From positions 47,736-111,735 of the forward strand of contig NZ_JBICTU010000028.1 in NCBI RefSeq assembly GCF_043197795.1: 64,000 bases of DNA, written 5' to 3'. Source of the DNA: Sphaerisporangium sp040649355. Lineage in GTDB: Bacteria > Actinomycetota > Actinomycetes > Streptosporangiales > Streptosporangiaceae. The position numbers were made by a program, and so were the translations under genes. A model generated the notes under the pieces. It worked only from the letters and a program-made list of their open reading frames with translations. It had not been told where the DNA came from and did not search any database. Shown one piece after another: positions 50,715 through 58,205 of the stretch. Numbering within the stretch: the stretch's first letter is position 1; each line of letters opens with the position of its first letter.

Positions 50715-51311
50715 CTAGTGGGGGGAGAAGACGGTGGCGATGTCGACTTCGTTGGTGTCCGGCCGCCAGGCGCCCAGGACCTGCACGTGCTGGCCCACCC
50801 GCAGTTGCGACAGGTCGGCGGAGGGCGGCGCGTCGGAGTAGACGGCCACCGACTTGCCGGCCACGAGGTGGCAGAGGATCTGCTTGCCGTTGTGGTCGAG
50901 GTGGACCTTCTCGCTGGTGATGTTCTGGATGTGGCCCTTGACGTTGACGATGTTGAACCACACCGATTCGGCGGCGAGGACGCCGTCGGGCATGCGAACG
51001 CCCCGGGCGTAGAGTCCGTCACCGGGCTTGGCCTGGTCGAAGGCGACGGGGCCCAGCTTCCACAGGCTCGTGCCGTCGACGACCCTGATGCGGTGGAACA
51101 CCCAGTTCGAGCCGAGGACGAAGAGCGTGTTGTCCTTGATGGAGCGGATCCGGCCCTCGGCGAAGTTCGGGTCGGGCGTGCCGGGCTCGACGTCGGGCGC
51201 CGCCTGGGCGAAGGCCGCCTCCGGGCCGAGCGACCCGAACGCGGTCGCGGCGACGACGCCGGCCCCGCCCCCGAGCACGGCGGACTTGAGCAGTTGTCTT
51301 CTGCTGGTCAT
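50715..51311 (-). CDS. Tat-exported protein of unknown function, 198 aa
   Basis: The N-terminus MTSRRQLLKSAVLGGG... ending AFAQA is a textbook twin-arginine signal (~1-36). The mature part has repeated short beta strands (GRIRSIKDNTLFVLGSNWVFHRIRV, HVQVLGAWRPDTNEVDIATVF), suggesting one or two OB-like barrels. No cofactor motif was recognised. ATG 51309-51311 follows AGGAGG. It sits between the Cys-rich gene and the MauE-like gene and could carry a partner through the Tat pore, since Tat exports folded complexes. Confidence 0.75.
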   Translation of the reverse strand: MTSRRQLLKSAVLGGGAGVVAATAFGSLGPEAAFAQAAPDVEPGTPDPNFAEGRIRSIKDNTLFVLGSNWVFHRIRVVDGTSLWKLGPVAFDQAKPGDGLYARGVRMPDGVLAAESVWFNIVNVKGHIQNITSEKVHLDHNGKQILCHLVAGKSVAVYSDAPPSADLSQLRVGQHVQVLGAWRPDTNEVDIATVFSPH

Positions 51312-51325
51312 CGGACGCCTCCTAG

Positions 51326-51775
51326 CTAGGGGACCGAGATCTCGCACGGCCGCAGGCCGGTCGAAAGGCTGGCGATCCGGCTGTAGGCGGCCGGGGTCAG
51401 GTCGATCAGCCGGTTGCTGGCGCAGGTCGCGCCGCAGCAGCTGCGCTCGCCGCAGAACAGGTCGGTCTGGGGGCCGCAGTCGGCGATGGTGGTGACGACG
51501 CTGGTGCCGCTGCACAGGGCCGTGGTCCTGTGGCTGAAACCACAGGTCCTGCGCGACATGCTGACGCCGCAGCTGTCGGGACGGGTGATCGCCCAGCAGG
51601 CGTCGGAGGTGTTGGGCCAGGCGTGCTGCAGGCTCCCGGAGTTGCAGGTGCCGCACGCTCCCTTGCCGGTGGTGCTGCACGGGCCCCAGGCCGCGCCGCA
51701 GCAGAACCAGGAGACCTCTCCTTGGACGGGTCCGAGCAGGTCGAGGGGTGGGTCGGTGGACTGGCTGCGCGCCAT
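51326..51775 (-). CDS. Cys-rich protein (15 Cys in 149 aa), MauE-associated
   Basis: A compact protein with 15 cysteines, including WFCCG, CGTC, FCGERSCCGATC and a C-terminal RPCEI, with several Trp. The cysteine density, a vicinal CC with flanking Cys and the adjacent MauE-like gene recall the disulfide-rich light chain of methylamine dehydrogenase (MauA), but I cannot align it convincingly and the heavy chain is absent. It has no signal peptide of its own; export by hitchhiking on the Tat protein encoded next is possible. ATG 51773-51775 with AGGAGG upstream. First gene of the trio, behind a promoter with repeated GAAATTTC elements. Confidence 0.7.
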   Translation of the reverse strand: MARSQSTDPPLDLLGPVQGEVSWFCCGAAWGPCSTTGKGACGTCNSGSLQHAWPNTSDACWAITRPDSCGVSMSRRTCGFSHRTTALCSGTSVVTTIADCGPQTDLFCGERSCCGATCASNRLIDLTPAAYSRIASLSTGLRPCEISVP

Positions 51776-51835
51776 GCGCGTCCTCCTTGGGGGGTGAGCT
51801 CTGACGGTTCCCCGATTGTGTGGTGCGCTTAGGCC

Positions 51836-51879
51836 GAAATTTCTTGACTTGTCACATGAATAACATGTAATGAAATTTC
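51836..51879 (-). promoter_or_regulatory. AT-rich control element: GAAATTTC x2 flanking ACATG-N5-CATGT
   Basis: GAAATTTC occurs at 51836-51843 and 51872-51879, 36 bp apart, and the inverted repeat ACATG-AATAA-CATGT occupies 51854-51868 between them. It lies 60-105 bp upstream of the Cys-rich gene. The composition differs sharply from the surroundings, indicating a regulated promoter. Confidence 0.5.
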
Positions 51880-51984
51880 GTCAATGCCCAAACTGCAGCC
51901 GCTCCGGCCTCACCAAGGCGGCCAGGGAACAGGAGTGCCGGCCCGGCGGGTCCGGGGGAGGGGCGCGGGAGTGGGAAGCTAACT

Positions 51985-52006
51985 GTTCGGCTTGTGTTCA
52001 CCCCGT
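51985..52006 (+). promoter_or_regulatory. PHO-box-like direct repeat GTTCGGC-ttgt-GTTCACC
   Basis: Two 11-bp direct repeat units (51985-51995 and 51996-52006) match the Streptomyces PhoP box layout (GTTCACC with 4-nt spacers), the second core exactly. It is about 70 bp upstream of a secreted phosphoesterase, a fitting target for phosphate-starvation control. Confidence 0.5.
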
Positions 52007-52075
52007 GCCATCGGAGGACTAGCACATCGCGATTTAACCTGACATGGCTTACCACCCTCCGTGCAAAGGACAGTC

Positions 52076-52963
52076 ATGGCTGTTTCCGCTGGAAAGGGAC
52101 GCTCCCGCAGGATGCTCCTCTCGGTCGCGTCCGCCATCGGCCTCATCGTCGGCCTCGGCCTGTGGGCCGGAGCAGGCACGAGCTCCGCGGCCTCCGTGCC
52201 GTCGCCGAGCCACGTCGTCGTCGTGGTACTGGAGAACCACGCGTACTCGCAGGTCATCGGCAGCTCCAGCGCCCCCTACATCAACTCGCTGAAGACCGGC
52301 GGCGCCAACCTCACCCAGTTCTACGCCGAGACCCACCCGAGCCAGCCCAACTACTACGCCATGTTCTCCGGAGGCACCCAGGGAATCACCGGCGACGGCT
52401 GCGTCACGATCGGCTTCAGCTCCGCCGCCAACCTCGGCTCGGAGTTGATCGCGGCGGGCAAGACCTGGGCGAGCTACAACGAGGGCCTGCCCAGCCAGGG
52501 CTCCACGGTGTGCACCAGCAGCGGCGGGAAGTACGCGCAGAAGCACAACCCCTGGTTCGGCTTCCGCAACGTCCCGGCCTCCACGGCCTACACGATGGCG
52601 CAGTTCCCGACGGACTACACCAGGCTGCCGACGGTCTCCTTCGTGGTCCCGGACCTGTGCAACGACATGCACGACTGCTCGGTTTCGACCGGCGACACCT
52701 GGCTGAAGAACAAGCTCGGCGCGTACGCCACCTGGGCGAAGTCCAACAACAGCCTCCTTGTGGTCACCTTCGACGAGGACAACAGGCTCAGCGGCAACCG
52801 CATCGCGACCGTCGTCTACGGCCAGCCGGTCGTCCCGGGCAGCACGTCCGCCACCACCTACAACCACTACAACCTGCTCCGGACTCTGGAGGACATGGCC
52901 GGCCTGACCTCCCACGCGGGCAACGCCGCCTCGGCCTCGGACATCACCGGTATCTGGAGCTGA
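52076..52963 (+). CDS. Secreted phosphoesterase (acid phosphatase / phospholipase C-like), 295 aa
   Basis: A signal peptide (~1-38, basic start KGRSRR then SVASAIGLIVGLGLWAGAG, cleavage near SSAAS) precedes a phosphoesterase-family domain: HVVVVVLENHAYSQVIGSS at the N-terminus (metal-ligand Glu-Asn), ETHPSQPNYYAMFSG, PDLCNDMHDCS and VVTFDEDN near the C-terminus are the conserved metal-binding stretches. The family includes acid phosphatases and phospholipases C. ATG 52076 with AAAGGA upstream. A PHO-box-like repeat upstream suggests induction by phosphate limitation. Confidence 0.88.
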   Translation: MAVSAGKGRSRRMLLSVASAIGLIVGLGLWAGAGTSSAASVPSPSHVVVVVLENHAYSQVIGSSSAPYINSLKTGGANLTQFYAETHPSQPNYYAMFSGGTQGITGDGCVTIGFSSAANLGSELIAAGKTWASYNEGLPSQGSTVCTSSGGKYAQKHNPWFGFRNVPASTAYTMAQFPTDYTRLPTVSFVVPDLCNDMHDCSVSTGDTWLKNKLGAYATWAKSNNSLLVVTFDEDNRLSGNRIATVVYGQPVVPGSTSATTYNHYNLLRTLEDMAGLTSHAGNAASASDITGIWS

Positions 52964-53040
52964 GCTGATGTGCGCCCCGCGCGGGACGGACACGCGATGA
53001 GGGCATGTAGGGCGGCGTACGCTCCGGCCGGGACGGGGAC

Positions 53041-54060
53041 GTGATGACGACCCGGGCTCGCCTGGTCACGCTGCTGGTCGCGGTGGCGCTGCTGTGCTCG
53101 CTGGCCCTGGCCTCGGTGCTGCAAGCGGCGCGGCGGGCGGAGGAGCGCGACCGGGCGCGTCCGGGCGGCCCGCCCGTCGCGCCCGGCGCCGTGACCCTCG
53201 ACCGCGAAGGGCGAATGATCTTCCGCAACATGGCCTGGGGAGCGCACCGGGACGAGCTGGTCTCCGTGGCGGCCTCCGACCCGGGCGGGGCGCGCACCTC
53301 GGCCCCGATCCGCTGCCTGCGCTTCCACGCGGCGGCCGGGACCGGGGTGTGCCTGCGCAAGGTGGACGGCCCGATACGGGAGACCTACTACGCGTCGGTA
53401 CTCGACGCCCGGCTGCGGACGCTGCGCGACTACCCGATCGCGGGCATCCCGTCCCGGGCCCGGGTCGCGCCGTCCGGACGGCTGGCCGCCTGGACGGTCT
53501 TCGTGGGCGGGGACTCCTACGCCGGGAGCGACTTCTCCACCCGGACCTCGATCGTCGACACGCGGACATGGACGCTGACCCCGAGCCTGGAGACCTACGC
53601 GATCGTGAAGGACGGCAGGCCGTACCACGCCTCCGACGTGAACTTCTGGGGCGTCACCTTCGCCGACGACGGGCACTTCTACGCGACCTTGGCCACCAAA
53701 GGCGAGACCTACCTTGTGCGCGGTGACATCGCCGCGCGCAAGGTGACCACGCTGCGTCCGAACGTCGAGTGTCCGTCGCTGTCGCCCGACGGCACGCGCC
53801 TGGTCTTCAAGAAGCGCGTCCCCGGCCTCAGCCCGGACGAGCCGTGGCGGCTGTACGCGCTCGACCTGCGGACCATGCGCGAGACGCCGCTCGCCGAGGC
53901 GCGCAGCGTCGACGACCAGGTCGTGTGGGCGGACGGGCACACCGTGATGTACGCCCTGGCGGGGGACTTCGGCGCCGACCTGTGGTCGGCGCCCGCCGAC
54001 GGGACCGGCGCCTCCAGGAGGGTGGCCCTCGCCGCGCTCAACCCGGTCTTCGTCGGCTGA
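53041..54060 (+). CDS. Membrane-anchored TolB-like beta-propeller protein, 339 aa
   Basis: One N-terminal hydrophobic segment (~8-28) anchors or exports the protein. The rest has WD/TolB-like repeat strands such as RVAPSGRLAAWTVF, GVTFADDGHFYATL, CPSLSPDGTRLVFKKRV and DLWSAPADGTG, indicating a six-bladed propeller. No catalytic residues are evident; probably binds a protein or ligand at the cell surface. GTG 53041 or ATG 53044 are both possible starts. The last 56 bp of coding sequence are duplicated in tandem just past the stop (54061-54116). Confidence 0.75.
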   Translation: MMTTRARLVTLLVAVALLCSLALASVLQAARRAEERDRARPGGPPVAPGAVTLDREGRMIFRNMAWGAHRDELVSVAASDPGGARTSAPIRCLRFHAAAGTGVCLRKVDGPIRETYYASVLDARLRTLRDYPIAGIPSRARVAPSGRLAAWTVFVGGDSYAGSDFSTRTSIVDTRTWTLTPSLETYAIVKDGRPYHASDVNFWGVTFADDGHFYATLATKGETYLVRGDIAARKVTTLRPNVECPSLSPDGTRLVFKKRVPGLSPDEPWRLYALDLRTMRETPLAEARSVDDQVVWADGHTVMYALAGDFGADLWSAPADGTGASRRVALAALNPVFVG

Positions 54061-54116
54061 GGCCGGCGTCCAGGAGGGCGGCGCTCGCCGCGCTCAGCCC
54101 GGTCTTCGTCGGCTGA
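54005..54116. repeat. 56-bp tandem duplication of a gene 3' end
   Basis: 54005-54060 encodes the last residues and TGA of the propeller protein (ending ALNPVFVG). 54061-54116 repeats it with a few substitutions (ALSPVFVG and TGA). The second copy also contains the antisense stop codon and last codons of the convergent desaturase gene. Confidence 0.9.
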
Positions 54117-55068
54117 GGCCTCCGGCGGGGGCCCGGCGGGCGTGCACGCGCTCGGGGCTCGGCCAGCGCACGGCGTACACCCAGCCGGCCCGTTCGAGCC
54201 AGCGGATCAGCCGGGCGCTCGGGTCGAGCTGCCCTCTGAGCACGCCGTGGCGGGCGCAGGTCGGCTCGACGTGGTGCCAGTTGTGCCAGCCCTCGCCGAG
54301 GGTCAGCAACGCCACCCACCGGACGTTGGACGAGCGGTCCCTGGTCTGGAACGGGCGCTCGCCGAAGGTGTGGGCGACGGAGTTCACCGACCAGGTCACG
54401 TGGTGCACCACGGCGTAGCGGACCAGCCCGCCCCAGAACAGGGCGGTCCACACGCCGGCCCACGACATCGCCCACAGCCCTCCCACGGCCGCGGGCAGCA
54501 GGAAGGACAGCGCCGCGACGGCCGGGTAGGCGGAGTCGAACCGCCGGACGTCCGGATCGGCCAGCAGGTCGGGCACCCAGTGCTCACGGCTGGAGCGCCG
54601 GCGCGCGGTGAAGAACCACCCGGCATGCGCGTGCGCCATGCCCCGCAGCAGGGCGGCGCCGCCGTCGCCGTAGCGCCACGGCGAGTGCGGGTCACCGGGC
54701 TGGTCGGCGTACTTGTGGTGGCGGCGGTGCTCGGCCGTCCACAGCGTGACCGGCCCTTCGACCGCCATGCCCCCGGCCAGCATGAGCGCGATGCGCAGCG
54801 GCCTGCGGCACCTGAAGGCCCGGTGGGTGAAGTGCCGGTGGTAGCCGACCGCGATGCCGAAGATGCTGATCACGTACATGACGACGGCGATGACCACGTC
54901 GCGCGGGCCGATGCCCCACCCCCAGGCGGCGGGGACGGCGACGGCCAGGATCAGCACCGGAAGGATGACCAGGGCGATCAGATAGGCGGCGCGGCGCCCG
55001 GCCGTGACCGCCACCGTTTCGGCCGTGCCGTGCTCCGGACGGGCCGGCGGGAAGGCCGACATGGTCAT
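54094..55068 (-). CDS. Acyl-CoA / fatty acid desaturase (membrane, delta-9 type), 324 aa
   Basis: Di-iron membrane desaturase with the three histidine boxes: HRHFTHR (~80), HRRHH (~117) and HNWHH (~260). Four hydrophobic segments surround them, as usual. ATG 55066-55068 with AGGGAG upstream. The C-terminal tail (GGLSRRRPG) comes from the antisense of the tandem duplication at 54061-54116, so the original end may differ. It inserts a cis double bond in acyl chains. It is divergent from the P450/dioxygenase operon at 55312, for which unsaturated fatty acids are the expected substrates. Confidence 0.93.
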   Translation of the reverse strand: MTMSAFPPARPEHGTAETVAVTAGRRAAYLIALVILPVLILAVAVPAAWGWGIGPRDVVIAVVMYVISIFGIAVGYHRHFTHRAFRCRRPLRIALMLAGGMAVEGPVTLWTAEHRRHHKYADQPGDPHSPWRYGDGGAALLRGMAHAHAGWFFTARRRSSREHWVPDLLADPDVRRFDSAYPAVAALSFLLPAAVGGLWAMSWAGVWTALFWGGLVRYAVVHHVTWSVNSVAHTFGERPFQTRDRSSNVRWVALLTLGEGWHNWHHVEPTCARHGVLRGQLDPSARLIRWLERAGWVYAVRWPSPERVHARRAPAGGLSRRRPG

Positions 55069-55311
55069 GCTCGCTCCCTGCGGTCGGCGAGGACCGCCTG
55101 GTGTGCGGTCCGGGCACCCATTCAACGGCCGGACGACCGGGCGGGGGGAGTTGCCTGGAAGTGACGCATCAATCACGTAGGGCAGGCAAGGGATCGCAAT
55201 CTGTAGCTATTCTGGGGGCGATGTGACCCGGCGCACGGAGATCGCCACGCAAAGTGGCGGCAACGGCCTGGTCCGGTGGCGGTTCAGAGGCGAGACGGAG
55301 GGTCCTACGGC

Positions 55312-56622
55312 ATGGGTGCTGTCGATCAGGCGACCGCGGGCGACCATCTGGAGAGATACGACGCGGCCATGGCACGCGATCCGATGTCCGCGTTCGCCCT
55401 CGTCCGTGAGTGGATGCGCACCGACTGGCGCGCCTTCTTCGCGGTGCTGCGCGAGCAGCGGCCGATCTTCGTCACGCCCGCCTTCACCGTCGTGACCCGT
55501 TTCGCCGACGTCACCGAGGTGCTCTCCCGGGAGGAGGTCTTCTCGGTCCGGGCCTTCGGCCCGCGCCTGGACGCGGCGCTGGGCGGGCCGTTCATGCTGG
55601 CCAGGGACGCGACGCCGATGAACTGGCGTGAGAAGGGGCTGATGCGGGTCATGCTCCCTCCCGAGGAGGCGGCGCGCCTTCGCGGGCTGGCGGGGCGTTC
55701 GGCCGACGAGGCGCTGGACGCCGTGGCCGGGCGAGGGCGCGTCGAGGCCGTCGGCGAGCTGTTCCGGCACGTCGCCCTGCGCGTGTGCGCGGAGTACTTC
55801 GGCGTCCCCGGGCCCACACCGCAGACCCTGTCGCGATGGACCAGGGCCGTGGTCACCGACGGCTTCGCCAACTTCCAGGGCGACCCCGCGATCAGGGCCG
55901 CGTCGGTTCTCGCGGGCGAGGAGATGATCGACTACCTGCGCGGCCTGCTCGCCGAACGCCGGGCCGCCCTTTCGGCGGGGCCGGTGCCGCCGCCCGGCGA
56001 CGTCTTCTCGCGGCTCGTCCGCACGAGCCTTCCGGCGGAGGTCGGCCTCGGCGACGAGCGGATGCTGATCAACATGGCGGGGCTGCCGCTCGGGTTCGTC
56101 GAGAGCGGGCCGGGGGCCATGGTGGAGGCGGTCGAGCAGCTCATGCTCCGCCCCCGCGTGCGGGCGCAGGCCGTGGAAGCCGCCGCCGACCCCGATCCCA
56201 CCCGGTTCGATGGCTATGTCTGGGAGGCTCTGCGGTTCAGCCCGTTCTTCAAGCTGCTGCCCCGCGTGTGCGAGCGCGACCACGTCCTCGCCGCCGGCAC
56301 CCCGCGCCGCACGGTCGTCCCCGCAGGCACGTTCGTGCTTGCCGCTCCGGCCTCGGCCATGTTCGACGCCGACGTGGTCGACGAGCCGGACGAGTTCCGC
56401 CCGGGCAGGTCGGGGCACCTCCAGTTGTTCTTCGGCCACGGCCACCACGCCTGCCTCGGAGTGCACCCCGCCAGGGCCGTCATCTGCGAGGTGGTGCGCC
56501 GCCTGCTCCTGCGCCCCGGGGTGCGTCTGCTCCCGCCGCCGGACGGGGTGGTCGTCCGGGCCCACGGGATCTTCCCCGACCGGTTCGTCCTCGGGTTCGG
56601 CCCGCAGGGGAAGGAGACGTGA
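55312..56622 (+). CDS. Divergent cytochrome P450, first gene of putative oxylipin operon, 436 aa
   Basis: P450 fold with haem loop FGHGHHACLG (Cys381) and ExxR as E-A-L-R (Glu305, Arg308). The I-helix motif is degenerate: GFVESG in place of AGHETT, so Ser stands where the catalytic Thr is. There is no ferredoxin gene nearby. It overlaps by 4 bp with a cyclooxygenase-like gene. Fungal Ppo enzymes carry a dioxygenase and a P450 on one chain, the P450 rearranging the fatty-acid hydroperoxide without external electrons; this protein may play the same part. ATG 55312 with GGAGG ~10 nt upstream. Substrate is inferred, not shown. Confidence 0.88.
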   Translation: MGAVDQATAGDHLERYDAAMARDPMSAFALVREWMRTDWRAFFAVLREQRPIFVTPAFTVVTRFADVTEVLSREEVFSVRAFGPRLDAALGGPFMLARDATPMNWREKGLMRVMLPPEEAARLRGLAGRSADEALDAVAGRGRVEAVGELFRHVALRVCAEYFGVPGPTPQTLSRWTRAVVTDGFANFQGDPAIRAASVLAGEEMIDYLRGLLAERRAALSAGPVPPPGDVFSRLVRTSLPAEVGLGDERMLINMAGLPLGFVESGPGAMVEAVEQLMLRPRVRAQAVEAAADPDPTRFDGYVWEALRFSPFFKLLPRVCERDHVLAAGTPRRTVVPAGTFVLAAPASAMFDADVVDEPDEFRPGRSGHLQLFFGHGHHACLGVHPARAVICEVVRRLLLRPGVRLLPPPDGVVVRAHGIFPDRFVLGFGPQGKET

Positions 56623-58205
56623 CGGTGGCGTCCAGCAGAGCGAGAAGCATCGCGACCGACGGCGCCGCCAACCGGCTCCGATTCCTGGCCCTGACGCGTG
56701 GACGGCCGCTGTGGGACCTCGCGCAGCGCGCCCAGCCCGTACGGCGGCGGCTCAACGCCACGCTGATCGACCACGCGGTCCGCGAGATGCCGCCGCGGCC
56801 CGAGCCGCTGAGCACCATGGCCGACTACACCTCGTGGGCCTCGCTGACCGATCGCACGTTCAGCGGGCGTCACGTGCCGCCGGTCGCCGGAGCCGAGACC
56901 GGCAGGCCCACGCCCGAGCGCGCGGCCGACCTGTTCACGCGCGGCGACACCATGATCCCGTGTCCCCGGTCCACCGTGCTGTTCGCGTACTTCGCCCAGT
57001 GGTTCACCGACGGGTTCCTGCGCGGTGACACCCACGTCCCGAGGGACCCGCGCAAGAACAGCTCGAACCACCACATCGACCTCAACCAGCTCTACGGGCT
57101 CGACGCCGCCGCGACCGCCGCCCTGCGCGCCTTCGAGGGCGGGCTGCTCAAGAGCCAGGTGATCGGCGGCGCCGAGTTCCCTCCCCACCTCTGCGAGAAC
57201 GGCCGGGTCAAACCCGAGTTCGCCGCGCTGAGCGTGATCCGTTTCGCCGAGCTCACCCGCGAGCAGCGCGACACCCTGTTCGCGACCGGCAGCGACCGGG
57301 GCAACATCCAGATCGGCTTCACCATGCTCACGGTGCTGTTCCTGCGCGAGCACAACAGGGTGGCCCGCCTCCTGGCCCGCCACTACCCGCGCTGGGACGA
57401 CGAGCGCCTGTTCCAGACCACGCGCAACATCCTCATCGTGCTGCTGATCAAGTTGGTGGTGGAGGAGTACATCAACCACATCACCCCGTACCACTTCCGC
57501 TTCACCCTGGATCCCCGGCTCTCCACCCTGCTCGCCCGCGCGCCCTGGCACCGGGAGAACTGGGCCTCGGCCGAGTTCAACCTGGTCTACCGCTGGCACA
57601 GCCTGATCCCCTCCGCCCTTTCCGTGGGCGGGCGGGAGCTTCCGATGGCGGACACCCTGGTCGGCGGCGCGCTCATCCCCGGGCCAGGGCTGGGCCGGCT
57701 GTTCGAGGAGGCTTCGCTGCAGCGCGCCGGTCGCATCGGCCTGTTCAACACCGACCCCGTGCTGCGGGAGGTCGACGTGGCCAGCGTCGCCGAGTCGCGC
57801 GCGCTGAACCTCGCGCCCTACAACAGCTACCGTGAGCACTGCCGCTTCCCCCGTGTGCGCCGCTTCGACCAGGTCTCCGGCGATCGGCGGGTGAGCGAGG
57901 CGCTCGGCGAGCTGTATCGCGGCGTGGACGACCTCGACCTGTACGTCGGGCTGTTCGCCGAGGAGCCGGGGGACGCGAACGCCATGCTGCCGCCGCTCCT
58001 CACGAAGATCATCGCCATCGACGCCTTCTCCCAGGCGCTGACCAATCCACTGCTGGCGTCTCGGGTGTTCACCACCGCGACCTTCTCCCCGTACGGCATG
58101 AAGATCATCGCTACCACGCGAACGCTGTCGGACGTGCTGCACCGCAACGTCCCCGAGGACCCGCGACCGCGCTTCGTGAGCCTGACCCGCCGGGAGGATC
58201 GGTGA
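56619..58205 (+). CDS. Cyclooxygenase-like haem dioxygenase/peroxidase, 528 aa
   Basis: Animal-haem-peroxidase superfamily, closest in pattern to prostaglandin H synthase and fatty-acid dioxygenases. FAQWFTDGF aligns with the COX distal region FAQHFTHQF: Gln127 is kept, but the distal His is Asp131. IDLNQLYGL and KSQVIGGAEFPP follow as in COX. FNLVYRWHSLIP matches FNxLYHWHPLMP, so the radical Tyr (Tyr324) and proximal haem His (His327) are present. No signal peptide or EGF domain. GTG 56619 overlaps the P450 stop (GTGA). It probably oxygenates unsaturated fatty acids to hydroperoxides; loss of the distal His suggests weak peroxidase activity, leaving the hydroperoxide for the P450. Confidence 0.9.
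   Translation: MTVASSRARSIATDGAANRLRFLALTRGRPLWDLAQRAQPVRRRLNATLIDHAVREMPPRPEPLSTMADYTSWASLTDRTFSGRHVPPVAGAETGRPTPERAADLFTRGDTMIPCPRSTVLFAYFAQWFTDGFLRGDTHVPRDPRKNSSNHHIDLNQLYGLDAAATAALRAFEGGLLKSQVIGGAEFPPHLCENGRVKPEFAALSVIRFAELTREQRDTLFATGSDRGNIQIGFTMLTVLFLREHNRVARLLARHYPRWDDERLFQTTRNILIVLLIKLVVEEYINHITPYHFRFTLDPRLSTLLARAPWHRENWASAEFNLVYRWHSLIPSALSVGGRELPMADTLVGGALIPGPGLGRLFEEASLQRAGRIGLFNTDPVLREVDVASVAESRALNLAPYNSYREHCRFPRVRRFDQVSGDRRVSEALGELYRGVDDLDLYVGLFAEEPGDANAMLPPLLTKIIAIDAFSQALTNPLLASRVFTTATFSPYGMKIIATTRTLSDVLHRNVPEDPRPRFVSLTRREDR

Larger units (their letters stand above)
51776..52075. other. Divergent promoter region of the Cys-rich trio and phosphatase gene
   Basis: 300 bp without a gene. 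The left half is unusually AT-rich and contains GAAATTTC twice and an ACATG-N5-CATGT dyad. The right half contains a PHO-box-like direct repeat. Confidence 0.65.
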
